Both the position numbers and the translations under genes were made by a program. Positions 36,171 through 48,109 of a DNA stretch of 64,000 nt are shown piece after piece. Numbering within the stretch: the first letter of the stretch is position 1; every line of letters starts with the position of its first letter. The DNA is from Okapia johnstoni. Lineage: Eukaryota; Chordata; Mammalia; Artiodactyla; Giraffidae. The stretch is taken from positions 80,350,713-80,414,712 of the forward strand of contig CM044310.1 of the NCBI GenBank assembly GCA_024291935.2, read 5' to 3'. The notes under the pieces were generated by a model, which saw only the letters and a list, made by a program, of their open reading frames with translations, ran no database searches and had not been told where the DNA came from.

Positions 36171-36176
36171 TTTATT
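36171..36176 (-). terminator. SIAH1: Candidate SIAH1 proximal poly(A) signal
   Basis: AATAAA read on the - strand, about 130 nt beyond the SIAH1 stop codon. It is the first consensus signal. Two more follow within 600 nt, so alternative 3' ends are plausible. Confidence 0.4.
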
Positions 36177-36301
36177 TACCTTCATATGTCTAGCTTCCAC
36201 CTACCACAAGTTTTTGGTTGGTAGGCAGACAGGTGCCTTATTCTCTGTGAAATTGAATGCAATGGTTTTAAACACTGGCCAGAAAATGTTTGATTGCCAT
36301 T

Positions 36302-37150
36302 TCAACACATGGAAATAGTTACATTGATGCCTAAATTGCCGTTTTCTGCAAAGAGCTGTGCAATGCTGGTGTCAAAGACTAGGCAGTCACTATTCATAAT
36401 GGCTGTTGCAATTCCCTCATGAATAGATCGAGGAGTGGCTTCCCAAGTCAATCGCCGCCTATGACCATTTAGCTCAAGTCGATAAGCAAAATTTTCAGCT
36501 TGCTTGCGTGTTCCTATCAGCTGTACAATTGCAAAGAATTGCTGGTGACCATCGTATTTTTCCTGTTTCTCCAAGACTAACATGAAGTGAAAGCCAAAAC
36601 AGGACTGCATCATCACCCAGTCAACAGCACCAGGAAGATTAATGTCTGTAGCAAGGAAAACTATGTCCTCTCCCTGCAGGGTTGTGATGGACTTATGCTG
36701 ATGCATCAGATGCGGCATGACAGCATCCAGAGAGCCTTGCCATTTACAGGAAGCACCAGGGCATGGACAGGAATAAGGCCTAAACTCACAGAGCTCTTCG
36801 TGGTCTGCTTTTTCTGTGTGTGGCAGAGTTATTTCACATCCAGAAGAGGCGTATTTACAAGGGAAAAGTACTGAATTGGCCACTTTCTCCATAGCCAAGT
36901 TACGAATGGATCCCAAAGGGCCCCGGCAAGTTGGACAACATGTGAGCTTTGGGCGACAGTTGCTACAAACAAGATGGCCGCTCTGGCACTGAAGAATGGG
37001 TGGTAACACATAGTCGAAGCAGACCGGACACTCAAAGAGACTCGCCAAGTCATTGTTGGAGGCAGTTGTGCCCGTCAGGGCAGGCACCCGCTGGGACGGC
37101 GCACACTTTGAGGTTCCGGTAGGTAATGCTGTTGCAGTCTGACGGCTCAT
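36302..37150 (-). CDS. SIAH1: SIAH1 E3 ubiquitin-protein ligase, complete
   Basis: Complete 282-residue Seven-in-absentia homolog 1, the RING-type E3 ligase that ubiquitinates substrates such as DCC, synphilin-1 and PHD/HIPK family proteins in cytosol and nucleus. Visible domains are as follows. A low-complexity Ser/Thr/Pro N-terminus occupies residues 1-40. The RING finger uses C41, C44, C55, H59, C62, C65, C72 and C75. Two SIAH-type zinc fingers span about residues 93-153 (C98, C105, H117, C121, then C128, C135, H147, H152). The substrate-binding beta-sandwich domain spans about residues 154-282 and ends NVTISMC. The whole protein sits in one exon. I chose the ATG at 37,150 because an acceptor (TTCTGTTACAG) ends at 37,153, leaving only AA before [10 protein letters not shown]. 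The longer open frame from 37,168 starts inside the intron. From memory it is nearly identical to human, with Ala where human has Pro at residue 17. Confidence 0.97.
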   Translation of the reverse strand: MSRQTATALPTGTSKCAPSQRVPALTGTTASNNDLASLFECPVCFDYVLPPILQCQSGHLVCSNCRPKLTCCPTCRGPLGSIRNLAMEKVANSVLFPCKYASSGCEITLPHTEKADHEELCEFRPYSCPCPGASCKWQGSLDAVMPHLMHQHKSITTLQGEDIVFLATDINLPGAVDWVMMQSCFGFHFMLVLEKQEKYDGHQQFFAIVQLIGTRKQAENFAYRLELNGHRRRLTWEATPRSIHEGIATAIMNSDCLVFDTSIAQLFAENGNLGINVTISMC

Positions 37151-37168
37151 TTCTGTAACAGAAAACAC
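37151..37168 (-). other. SIAH1: SIAH1 exon 2 acceptor and intronic in-frame ATG
   Basis: On the - strand the sequence reads CTGTTACAG|AAATGAGCC, a clean pyrimidine-rich acceptor two bases before the start codon. An ATG at 37,168 is in frame and would add MFSVTE, but only in an unspliced transcript. Family isoforms with longer N-termini use upstream exons that join at this same acceptor in the same phase. Confidence 0.8.
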
Positions 37169-38390
37169 AAATAAAAGTATAAGGAGGCAGGAGAAAAATA
37201 ATTACAACTATAACATGTTTTATATAAATAACATTTACTTGCCAAAAATACTTTAGTGCAAAATTTACTGTAAGCAAAATAAAGGAAAACAAACAGGGTT
37301 TAAAACAACACAGATTACACGAAATACGTGCATTGTTCATTGGATAAAATCGGTTTTCACAATGTTCCAGAGCACATTCCCTTTTTCTAAAAAATTGTTA
37401 AAAAAATCATCCTTGGATGGACTAGATGGAATAAATGCTAAAATAGAAACTTGGATCCTAAACAACTAAGGAACACTGTATAAATAATTTAAGTTCAATG
37501 AAATCAGTTTTGCCTGGAATTTCCCCTGCCTCTCCGTGTTCAACTGCCCTACTCATTCTATTTCTTCCCCATGCTTAAGTCACTGTTGACAGCCTCAGTG
37601 AGTTATACATGATCCAAAGGATCACCAGGGTACTGACTTTTGATTACTCTTCCTAATGGTGAATATTATCTGCTCAAGAGATCTATTTGGGGAAGGGAAG
37701 GTCTCCTGCCATCCCATCATCCATCTCCATGGAATGTTAACACCAGCTAGACCTTAATCTTGTTTCCTACTGATCTGTGACCTCCTTCAAAAGTGAGGAA
37801 GTATACAGGAGAAATAGAGGGCCACCCTCTAAAAGATGTGAGTCTGGTATTTGGAAGTAAATCATTCTGTTCTACTTCCATTCTACAATATAAATCAGGT
37901 ATAATTTGAAAAGAGGAAGGAGAGTCAGGAAAAATAAAGAAGATAAAAAGCATCAGAGAGACTCACACAACATTAGGGGTGAGGGACCGAGTCAACAGAT
38001 AAAGAATTCCTTATACTCAGAGTTCACCAGTGTTGCTGAAGCATTCATCAGCACAGTACTAAACAATATTTAAGAAATAAATGCCATCTGGAAGAAATGA
38101 TCAACAATGTTTTAACTAACTTGTCAAGATAAAACAAGCACTTTTCCCCAGCATATAGTGGGCCGCTTTCTTGGGGATGACAAAAAATCAGTCCATTAAT
38201 GTCTTAAGAATATATACTCAATAACCACAAGCCATATTTCCACAAAATCAAAATTTAACAACTCCTAGAAGTTAATGTTTCCTAAATTATAATTGTTATT
38301 CTGTTGGAAAGAATTTAACATTGAAAAAAATAATGCTGGTTATCAACGAGACCACATAAATGCAATTTGGGTTCTATTACTCATAGATAC

Positions 38391-38605
38391 GGCGTCCCAG
38401 GTGGCTCGGTGGTAAAGAATCCGCCAGCCAAGGCAGAAGACACAGGTTCGATTCCTGGGTCGGAAAGATCCCCTGGAGGAGGAAATGGCAACTCACTCCA
38501 GTATTCTTACCTGGGAAATCCTCATGGACCAAGGAGCCTGGTGGGCTACAGTCCACGGAGTCAGAGAGAGCCAGATCCCATGTACTGATCGACTGAGCAC
38601 AAGCA
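38391..38605 (+). mobile_element. Bov-tA SINE
   Basis: Starts GGCGTCCCAGGTGGCTCGGT and includes GATCCCCTGGAGGAGGAAAT and GGAGCCTGGTGGGCTACAGT. The 3' end is diverged. Confidence 0.9.
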
Positions 38606-40079
38606 CATACAGATCACTCAGGGACAGACACCTTCAATGGGGACTGAGAGTGAAACCTCTCCCCCAGGAAACCCCCAAACACATCAATTCCACTGTCACC
38701 AAAGGAATATTCCAGAGTTCAAGGGGAAACAAAAGTATCACAAGAATTCTATCATAACATGGCTCATCACATGGATTTAAGACAACAGGAATCAACTCTC
38801 ATTACTGAAGCCCTGTATAACCAAAGTGTTCAGCCCAACAAAAACACTACAAATGAACTCGCATGAAATTCAGTTTACCCCTGAGATTTTTTTCTGCATA
38901 TGATGATCCATGCATTTTATTTTAGGTCACTAGTAAAACAATGGCTTAGCACTGCCAAAGTGTCCAGTATGTATGCTTATTTCATGGTCCATTTTATGCG
39001 TCTCATTTAAGAGAGCAACATAGTAACTGGGAAGTGATTCCCTGGGCACAAAATCTAAGCCTATGCCTTTCAAATCACTAGACCAAAAACAGCTGGTCAC
39101 TAAACTCAGTTTGTGTTCAACATAATATAACTACTAAGCAAGAAAAATATTACTGTTTAATTTTTTAACCTAGCAAAAGTTATTCATTTATCATTAATAG
39201 TCCGGACTCACATTTCAATATACGTTATTATTTTTCCAAACGTACAAAGCACAACTTAATATTCCTATTCAAAGTGTGAAAACAAGTAAAATATGGCTTC
39301 TATTTCTGGTGAATTTAAGTATTACAGGACAGTAGCTGCTAAAACTTCCCAAAGCTCGGAAGGTGGAACTCAGTACATCTTCACACAGAAAAAGAATCCC
39401 AACACACCACAGTAGCTGTGCAGTAGGAACCAAGGACTGAAGTGTCTGGATAGCTCTGCAGTCATGACATAACCTGAAGTTTGGTTTAAACTGAGAAAAG
39501 CACGGCTGATCAAAAGAACATCACTGCCAGCTCAATTTTGTTGCAGCAATTCCCTGATCCATTTCAGAGGCTCAAAACAACTTTCCCGTTTCACAGTTTA
39601 AGCAACACAGTCTCTTAATGGCAATACCTTTTCTCTTCCTTGTCCCAGATGCTGGTAAACAAGTGAGCAAGACGCCTCTCCAGGAGTACAGAAAAGTTAA
39701 GGGAGACTTCCCGGTCATGAGAAGTCAGATAGCTCATAGCCTTTCCCCCAGAAGCAAAGACAACTTGCAATAGAGGGCTCTCCTGGATACCTTCTGTTCC
39801 TAAACATGTCCCGGGTCTAGTTTTCAAAAGAAGACACATGCCCTACTCCATACAGTCCATTCACTCCTCAGAAGCACTGGCTACTGAAGAAGAGAACTGA
39901 TGCCCCCTCCTGTTCCAAGAGGAGTCGACCACACCTCCCCATGAGCTCAAATTCGCCTGCGTCTCCAAAAATGGGAGCCATTGCTGAGCTGTCCTCTGCT
40001 GGGCCCTAAACCTTCGTCTGTCTCGGAAGTCTGTCTTCCCCCAATTCATCGGCTAGGCTCCTGCCAGCTCGGTGAAGAA

Positions 40080-40420
40080 CAGGGCTGAAGGGTGCGTAGA
40101 GGCGACTGGTCGACTACGTGCGCTCTCGGTGCCAGCTCAAGCTACTACTGCAGGATCCGGCCTGCAGCTGGAGAGCCTGCGCCAACGCAGTGCCAGGCGG
40201 CTGCAGGATCTCTCTGCACAGGGCGGCGGCTGCCGCGGCTGGCGAGAGGCGGGGCGGCGTACGGGGGCGGGGCTTAAGGCTCCGCCCCACTCTGTCTGGG
40301 CCAGCTCCCAAGCGGCTCCTGGGCAAGGAGCGCGCAACTCCCACCCAGGCACCCAGCCAAGTAAAACCCGGCGTAAAACCCCGCGATCCCCAATCCCCGG
40401 CGATACTGCGCACGCCTCAG
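40080..40420. promoter_or_regulatory. Intronic CpG island, unassigned promoter
   Basis: A compact GC- and CpG-rich block inside the SIAH1 intron, rising sharply from AT-rich flanks. It has a pair of GC boxes in opposite orientation (GGGGGCGGGGCTT at about 40,264 and CTCCGCCCC at about 40,281) and several GGCGG motifs. It could drive an alternative SIAH1 first exon on the - strand or a non-coding transcript on either strand. I saw no strong splice donor on the - strand within about 200 bases downstream of it. Overlapping open frames in all frames here are a GC-content effect. Confidence 0.6.
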
Positions 40421-42430
40421 CACTTCCATCAGCTTACTAGAAGGCTTAAACACTCCATTTCTGTAGGCCCAGTCGGATATCGGCAATTTTGCATGGTTTC
40501 AACCCAAAGTCTACATAGAATATACGGGAAATACGCGACGAGACAAGCACACATCTCTGCACTATACTCTGCCAGTTAACACTGCGGAAGCTAGATTTTT
40601 ATAAAGTAAAAGCATTCTCCCTACTACGTTCAGTAACTATCTAACGGGCGTTAACTACCTTATTTCCTCAACTGTAACTCACTTCTCCATTTTTACCGCC
40701 ATCAGCACCTTAAACTCCTTCTCCCTTCGAGAAGATTTTGTAGTGAGAGTAGTAAGCACACATAACCATATTTAACTCCTGCTTTAACCTCCAAATTTAG
40801 ATTTTATTCTCTTCCCACTCTAGGAAAACCATCTTAAAAGGCCTCATTAAACAGAGTAGCTTGTTTTGTTTTTAAATAAGCATTACCCTTGCCCCAATAA
40901 AGTACAGGGCCTCAAATCTGCATTGCGTCAGCTCAGGCATTCAGAGGTTTAACCTGTCATTACATCATACTTAGTGCAGCCTTTAAAGGTACCGAGACCT
41001 GGTAATGGGGCGTTAACCCTGTGCTGTAAATTGGCCATTTTCAGCATAAAATTTTAACTCTAATCACTTCTCACCTTATTAATAGTGAGTTCAATTACTT
41101 CAATGTCATTTTGGCATTAGGCTACAGAAAACATAATTAGGAGCAGAAATATAATTGAAAATAGTCTGTTCACTGGAAAATATAAATTATGATAAACTAT
41201 CTTTTAATTTTCTAATACATATTCATTCTAGATAGGTCTCAGGTTTCTAGAGCTAGAGACTTCAAATGTTTTAGAGCAGAAAAACTTCAGATAGATTTAG
41301 GACAGAGTCCAAATATGTAAAAACAAGTAAATGGGATGACATATTTCTCAAGCAAAAAAATGTTTTCCCAAACTTCCAAACAACCTATACAAAAAGAACC
41401 TATATACAAAGAACCTATACCCAGATCCTTACACCACCATCTAAAAATCATTAATCTGCAGACAAACCTCTGAATAAGTGAGTCTGGACAGTAAAAATGG
41501 AAGTGTTCTGGAGTCATCTACACCTGAATTCAAACTCAGTCTTCACCACCTGCTCAGCTGTAAAACTGGGACAATACTAGCCTTGCATGGCTTTTGTCTG
41601 GATTCAGGAAGATGGGTAAGTTATATATATCATAGGTGGTACATATTCCAAAATACGTAAGTGCTCACTTACACAACTCCAAAAGTTAACTTGTCTGGCC
41701 TAAAGTCATCAATTAGTTAGAGACCTAGAACTTGTGGGTTCCAGATGTACACTCCAAAAGATGCCTTTAGCTTTAGTAAGTTTATCAAACATGTCTACCA
41801 AAGAGCAACTACCATTTTAACTAATTTTTAGCACAATATAGTAGAATTTCTTGACTAGGTAGAACATTTATTTAAACTGGTTTTATGAGATAAATTTTTA
41901 CAAAAACTACATTACACTAAGACAAGCCCACAGAATCCAAAGTTAGCAAAATTCCAAAATTTATCAAGAGTCCACTATTACTTACCCTTTCTAAAATAAA
42001 GCTTACATCTCAGGCCCCGTTTGGTATAAAGTTTAAATAGACTTTAATTTAAATAAAAACATTTTAGAATCAGCCTTTAATGTTGCCTTTGTAATTTTAG
42101 AGCATTTAACCATTGCTATGCCACATTAACAAACTTATGACTGAAGTAAACAGATTCAAACTTGTAGTCTCAATTTCATGTGGGAACCTTTTTTTTCCTA
42201 TTATAAATTATAAATGACTAATGAACAAATTTCTCTGATTAATCGCAGCCTTGTGCCTGGGCATTTTAATGAACACACAACAACGCTGTGCTTTTCACTT
42301 TCTTGCAGTTGACAAAGGTTGCCATGACCTGCAAATAAGGCCCCCTCATGGAGCCCACCGCACAATTACATTGTGGCAAGGCTCCTGAAAAATTCAACAG
42401 CTGTGAACACTCAGTTAAAAACCAAACTTC

Positions 42431-42540
42431 TCATGTCGATGTATGGCAAAAACTACTACAATATTGTAAAGTAATTAGCCCCCAACTAAAATAAAAAAAA
42501 AATAAAAATAAAAAATAAAATAAAAAATAAAAAACAGACA
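42431..42540 (+). mobile_element. L1 3' tail with long A-rich low-complexity run
   Basis: ACTACAATATTGTAAAGTAA TTAGCC is the usual L1 3' end in ruminants. It is followed by a 50-base (A)nT repeat at about 42,490-42,535. Confidence 0.65.
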
Positions 42541-43921
42541 TGTTACTTTGCCGACAAAGGCCCATATAGTCAAAAAAAAAAAAAAAAAAACCAAACTTCA
42601 TTATAACACAATAATGCCAAGGGAAAAAAAAAAAAAAATCAAGCAATCTATTTTTAGTTTCCAGAACTGTACCAAACTAATGGTAATTTTAAAAAAGTGT
42701 ACATAGTATTTTCCTAAAAGCTCTGATAATTCAGAAAACACTGTCACCACAGAATAAGAGTTATATATCCAATAAGAGTAACGATCTGAAGTGGGGGAAG
42801 TCCAGGACAAAAGACCTGATAGAAGATGCAAAACCAGAAGTCTGAACAAACGTGATGACAGTAAATGGAGAGGAAAATGCAAACCATAACTTAAATGTAT
42901 AAAGCAAAGTATATTTGTTTTTTACTCCCTAAATCACTATTTTGAGGGTTCTATACTTAGTAAAAAAACAAACAAAACAAAGTACTTAACCAGAACCCAT
43001 TAGGCACCATGCTAAATACCAAACTGTGGTAAGAGATGAAATGCAAAGTAGAACTGAGATGCCTGTGAGATATCTAAGAGATGGAACTCTTTAAACTCTG
43101 CCGATGGGAATGCAAAATAATTATCACCATATCCTCGTCACTGCAGAAAGTCCCATTGGACAGCATGATTCTATATCCTAATTTTACTTCACTAATTTCC
43201 TTATTATTTTCATTTCACACTGAATCTACATTAACCTCAAAAATGAAATTATAAACATCTCCCTAAACAAGGCAGGTCAAACCTCAATCTTAACAATCTG
43301 AAGCTCTTGCATAAATTGCACAAGCTTAGCATTTTAGTCATACCATTTACCCCTAAGAATTACATAAATCCTGCTGTCTTCTGGTAAGTAACTACACAGA
43401 TCAAAAATCTAACGTCACTTTTATTCTCATTCCTCTGCAGGTAACTTTTCTACCCTGACAGGTGGCTTCTAGGACTCTATCTTTGGAAGAAATTTTCATC
43501 AGAACATCTAGATATATGTCATCAGCACTAGCCAAACAGCAAGTATTTTCAATCTCAAGACAAACCTTTTACCTTTGTGGACCTTTCCTCTAATTGTTCT
43601 TTTTTAACTCTTACCATTACTCAGTTCTTTTCTTCACATAATACTGATACTGACTCTCCTGGATCTATCTTCAAAAGTCTTATATATTTTTTCTCATCAT
43701 TCCAATCCTTGCTTGTACTGCATTCCAAGAGAACTCAAGTTCTAATTCATAAATTTGGTTTTGCTAAGCTTACTTACCTCCTGATGTGCCAAAGCATTTA
43801 ATTATATAGATACCCTCAACCTCCAACAAGGGAGCAGAGAATGATGGAAGGAACAGCTGCTTCCCTTTCCTTTCCCTGAAGTTGGAATGGCCACATAAAT
43901 TCAGATCCCACTGCTCCTGTA

Positions 43922-44181
43922 CTGTTGAAGCTGAAACTCCAACACTTTGGCCACCTCATGCGAAGAGTTGACTCACTGGAAAAGACCCTAATGCTGGGAA
44001 GGATTGGGGGGCAGGAGGAGAAGGGGACGACAGAGGATGAGATGGTTGGATGGCATCACTGACTCGATGGACATGGGTTTGGGTAAACTCCGGGAGTTGG
44101 TGATGGACAAGGAGGCCTGGTGTGCTGCAATTCATGGGGTCGCAAAGAGTCGGACACGACTGAGCGACTGAACTGAACTGT
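43922..44181 (+). mobile_element. BOV-A2 SINE / BovB 3' fragment
   Basis: From TGTTGAAGCTGAAACTCCAA to CGACTGAGCGACTGAACTGA. The same sequence block recurs within the fuller BovB copy 900 bases downstream. Confidence 0.9.
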
Positions 44182-44865
44182 ACGTCCTTAACCTTTCTAT
44201 TCAAGTTTCCATGTTTAATTTTCATGTCCCTCATTGAAGCTTCACTCTTGGTTAGAGGTTTTGTTCTCACTGCTATAACCTAAATGGTTCCAGGGTCAGC
44301 AAACTAAATAAATAAGGAGGCAGAAAAGGGACTTTCTTCCATTCTCACTAAAACAGCTGCCCCAGATGTTCATTAACAAGCATACGTATGTACCAGGTAT
44401 TGTCCTCAAGGAGCTTCCAGGTTAAGCATTTATCTCCCATGTTATAGAAAAGAAAATGGATTTCAAAATAAATTTCAAAAAAAAAATTTAAAAAAAAATA
44501 AATTTCAGATCACAGAAGTAGTTTAAAAAAAAAAGGAAGTTGAAGAGTTATGTGACTAAGGAAGACTTAGGAGGGGTGGTAAATGGCATACTAGGCCAAC
44601 GGACATTATGAAAAAATTTTAGACTTGGAAAAGATCTTAACCAACTCTCTCATTTTCAGAAGAGAAAAATGACACAGAAGAACTTGCTAAATGTCATATA
44701 AAGTAGGTCAATGTTCTAATCTGGGCAATGTTATAATTTCCTAGATTCCTGTAAAGCAGATATTCTTTGGACATTTTCTAATTCAACTTGAAAAATTAAC
44801 CTTTTCTGAATTTAAGTTTAGTAAGGTTCAACTGTTTCCACTGTTTCCCCATCTATTTGACTGCA

Positions 44866-45420
44866 GCCATGAAATTAAAAGACGCTTACTCCTTGGAAGG
44901 AAAGTTATGACCAACCTAGATAGCATATTAAAAAGCAGCGACATTATTTTGCCAACAAAGGTCCGTCTAGTCAAGGCTATGGTTTTTCCAGTGGTCATGT
45001 ATGGATGTGAGAGTTGGACTATAAAGAAAGCTGAGCACCGAAGAATTGATGCTTTTGAACTGTGGTGTTGGAGAAGACTCTTGAGAATCCCATGGACTGC
45101 AAGGAGATCCAACCAGTCCATCCTAAAGGAGATCAGTCCTGGGTGTTCATTGGAAGGACTGATGTTGAAGCTGAAACTCCAATACTTTGGCCACCTGACG
45201 CGAAGAACTGACTCATTGGAAAAGACCCTAATGCTGGGTAGGATCGGGGGCAGGAGGAGAAGGGAACGACAGAGGATGAGATGGTTGCATGGCATCACTG
45301 ACTTGATGGACATGGGTTTGGGTAGACTCCGGGAGTTGGTGATGGACAGGGAGGCCAGGCGTGCTGCAATTCATGGGATCGCAAAGAGTCGGACACGACT
45401 GAGCGACTGAACTGAACTGA
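44866..45420 (+). mobile_element. RTE-BovB LINE 3' end with open frame
   Basis: 5'-truncated BovB copy. An open frame at 44,907-45,410 (167 codons) encodes the C-terminal part of the BovB reverse transcriptase protein, including VVMYGCESWTIKKAEHRRID and SILKEISPGCSLEGLMLKLK. The element ends GACTGAACTGAACTGA. It is a transposon fragment, not a host gene. The intact frame suggests relatively recent insertion. Confidence 0.92.
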
Positions 45421-45754
45421 AAACCCTTTAAGCCTATCTGGCCATATAAGAAAAAATTTGTCTTTACTGTCTTAAAGTTTTAAAAAATTGAGGCCCCCAA
45501 AAGAGCATTTTGTCAATGTGGTTTATATGCATTAATTTTTACAATATTAGAAATTCAAGTCAAGAACTTTAAATATATGTTAAAATTACCATCACATTTT
45601 TTTATATAACATGTAAAAATCTACATGTTAAATGTTTATGAAAAATATCTTCCATAATATGGAGAAGAGCATCTATGTTTTATGTTTTTTGCAAATCTTT
45701 TTAATATGATACAGTAAGAAAAATCAAAGTTGGATATTTAATATCTGCTCAGTT

Positions 45755-46036
45755 GCAATGCAGGAGACCCCAGTTCGATTCCTGGGTAGGGGAGATCGCT
45801 GGAGAAGGGATAGGCTACCCACTCCAGTATTCTTGGGCTTCCCTTGTGGCTCAGCTGGTAAAGAATCCACCTGCAATGCGGGAGACCTGGGTTCAATTCC
45901 TGGGTTGGGAAGATCCCTAGAGAAGGGACAGGCTACCCCCTCTAGTATTGTGGCCTGGAGAATTCCATGGCCTGTAAAGTCCGTGTGGTCGCAAAGAGTC
46001 GGACACGACTGAGTGACTTTCACTTTCACTTTCTGC
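45755..46036 (+). mobile_element. Composite Bov-tA: truncated copy interrupted by a second copy
   Basis: The first unit starts within the element (GCAATGCAGGAGACCCCAGT) and stops at CCAGTATTCTTG (about 45,835), where a full copy begins with GGGCTTCCCTTGTGGCTCAG. The second runs to a CTTTCACTTTCACTTT tail. The junction falls exactly at the same internal site of the SINE. Confidence 0.87.
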
Positions 46037-46919
46037 AATTAATCTGTGAAGATACCACATGTCATGAAGCCTCTGGGAACCTCACTTTACTTTCATGTCT
46101 CATTATTATGAAAAACAGCTTTGACCCTCGAAGGGTCTTGAGAACTCCCAGGTTCCCTGACCATTAACTTCTCATTCAGAAGCTCTGCACAATATAAGCT
46201 TCATCAGAACAGACTTTGTTTATTGTTCTCTCTCTTCTATCTCCAGCACCTAGGACAGTACCCACTCCAGACCAGGTACTCAAATATTTCTGAAGGAATA
46301 AATAAATCAAGTACAACAGTATGAAGGATTAGCACATATATAACCAGAGCTCACTCATCCCTAATGACTCCTCGGTAAAATATATCTGTTGCTTGATATA
46401 ACCTTAAAGAGAGTGAATTCACAATTGAGACTTAAAATTCACTTTAAATAACAATATTTTACAACAACACTATGCTTATCTTTGACAAAGGAGCAAAAGG
46501 CAACAACACAATGAAGAAAAGAGAAGATTTCAACAAATGGTGTTGGAACAGCTGGGTATCCATAGGCAAAACAAAAAAAGAAATTTAGACACAAATCTTA
46601 CACCTTTCACAAATTAACTTGAATCACAGACCTAGTAAAATATAAAACTATAAAAATCCTATAAGATAACACAGGAGAAAATCTGGAAGACGTTGGGTCT
46701 GGCAATGACTTTTCAGAAAAATCAAAGGCATGAACCCGGAAAGAATCGATTCATCAGCTGGACTTAAAAAATAAAAATGTCTGCTCTGCAATAATGGTCA
46801 AGAGAATCAGAAGACAAACCACTGACTGGGAGAAAATGTTTGCAAAAGACATATCTGATAAAGGACTGTTATCCAAAATATTGCACAGAACTCAACAAGA
46901 AAACGAATATGCCAATGAA

Positions 46920-47095
46920 ATGGTGTGCTGCAACTACTGAAGCCCCAGGGCCTAGAGCCCAAGCTCCACAACAAAAGCAGCCACCGCAGTGAGAAGGCCG
47001 TGCAAAGACCAGCCACCACTCAGCCCAATGAGAGAAAGTCCGCACAAAGCAATGAAAATCCAGCACAGCCAAAAATGAATTAAAAAAAGAAAAGG
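46920..47095 (+). mobile_element. CHR-2 type SINE fragment nested in L1
   Basis: GTGTGCTGCAACTACTGAAG, CCCAAGCTCCACAACAAAAG and CCAGCACAGCCAAAAATGAA are the 3' half of a CHR-2 element. The L1 sequence resumes with AAAAAGTGGGCAAAAGACCT. Confidence 0.75.
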
Positions 47096-47845
47096 GAGAA
47101 AAAGTGGGCAAAAGACCTTAACAGACACCTCATCAGATACACAGATAGCAAAGAAGCATATGAAAAGGTGCTCCACATCATTTGTCACCAGGGAAATGCA
47201 AATTAAAACACAAATAAGATACTACCACACACCTTTTAGAATGGCAAAATCCAGGACACTGATAACACCAGATGATGATGGGCATGTGGAGCAACATTCA
47301 TTGCTGGTGGGAACGCAAAATGGTACAGCCACTTGGAAGGCAGTTTAGCAGTTTATTCAAAACTACACATATACCATACGCTTCAGCAATCATGATCCCC
47401 AAAATTTATCCAAAGTAGTTGAAAACTTATGTCCACACAAAAACCTGCACAGATGTTTATAACAGCTTTATTCATAATTCCCAAGATGCGGCAGCAACTA
47501 AGATGTCTTTCTATAGTGAACGGATAAACTGTGGTACATTCATACAATGGAATATAACTCAGAAATTTTAGAAAATGAGCTATCAAGCCACGAAAAGATA
47601 TGAAGGAACCCTAAATATGTACTGCTAAGTGAAAAAAGCCAATCTGAAAAAGCTACATGTTGTATGATTCCAACTATACGACATGCTGGAAAAGGCAAAG
47701 GTATGGAGGCAGTAAAAAAAAATCAGTATTTGCCAGAGACTGGGCGAGAGGGGATGAATAGGTGGATCACAAAGGATTTTGAGGGCAGTGAAATGACCCT
47801 ATATGCTACAGTTGTGGGTACATTTGTCAAAACTCATAGCACTAA

Positions 47846-48058
47846 GTTGTTTGTGTAGCCACTAAGTCGTGTCCAACTCTTTTGTGACTCCATGAACTAA
47901 ATAGCCCACCAGGCTCCTCTGTCCATGGGATTTCTGAGGCAAGAGTAATGGAGTGGGTTGCCATTTCCTCCTCCAGGGGATCTTCCCAACCCAGGGACTA
48001 AACTGGAGTCTTCTGCATTGCCAGGTGGATTCTTTACCATTGAGTCATAAGGGAAGCC
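47846..48058 (-). mobile_element. Bov-tA SINE nested in L1
   Basis: Reverse copy from AGTTGTTTGTGTAGCCACTA to AGTCATAAGGGAAGCC. Near-duplicates CATAGCACT and CACAGCACT flank it. Confidence 0.9.
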
Positions 48059-48109
48059 CACAGCACTGGGTGAACCATTAATGTAAACCACGGACTTTGG
48101 GTCAAACTA

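Larger units (their letters stand above)
35720..36301 (-). other. SIAH1: SIAH1 proximal 3' UTR (approximate)
   Basis: This is the non-coding continuation after the SIAH1 TGA stop on the - strand. Candidate AATAAA signals on that strand lie at 36,171-36,176, 36,078-36,087 and 35,722-35,727. It includes an AT repeat at about 36,060-36,080 and a CA/TG repeat at about 35,880-35,945. The distal end is a guess based on the third signal; longer transcripts are possible. Confidence 0.45.

Noticed and set aside
36587..36874. 95-codon + strand frame within SIAH1
   Set aside because: It is a shadow of the strongly conserved SIAH1 coding exon on the opposite strand.
40072..40579. Several 60-150 codon frames on both strands near 40.1-40.6 kb
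   Set aside because: They overlap one another in multiple frames within a CpG island, the expected effect of high GC; none has a domain.
44907..45410. Host gene encoding a reverse-transcriptase-like protein
   Set aside because: The sequence is the BovB retrotransposon 3' end, present three times in the window and followed by the characteristic CTGAACTGAACTGA tail.
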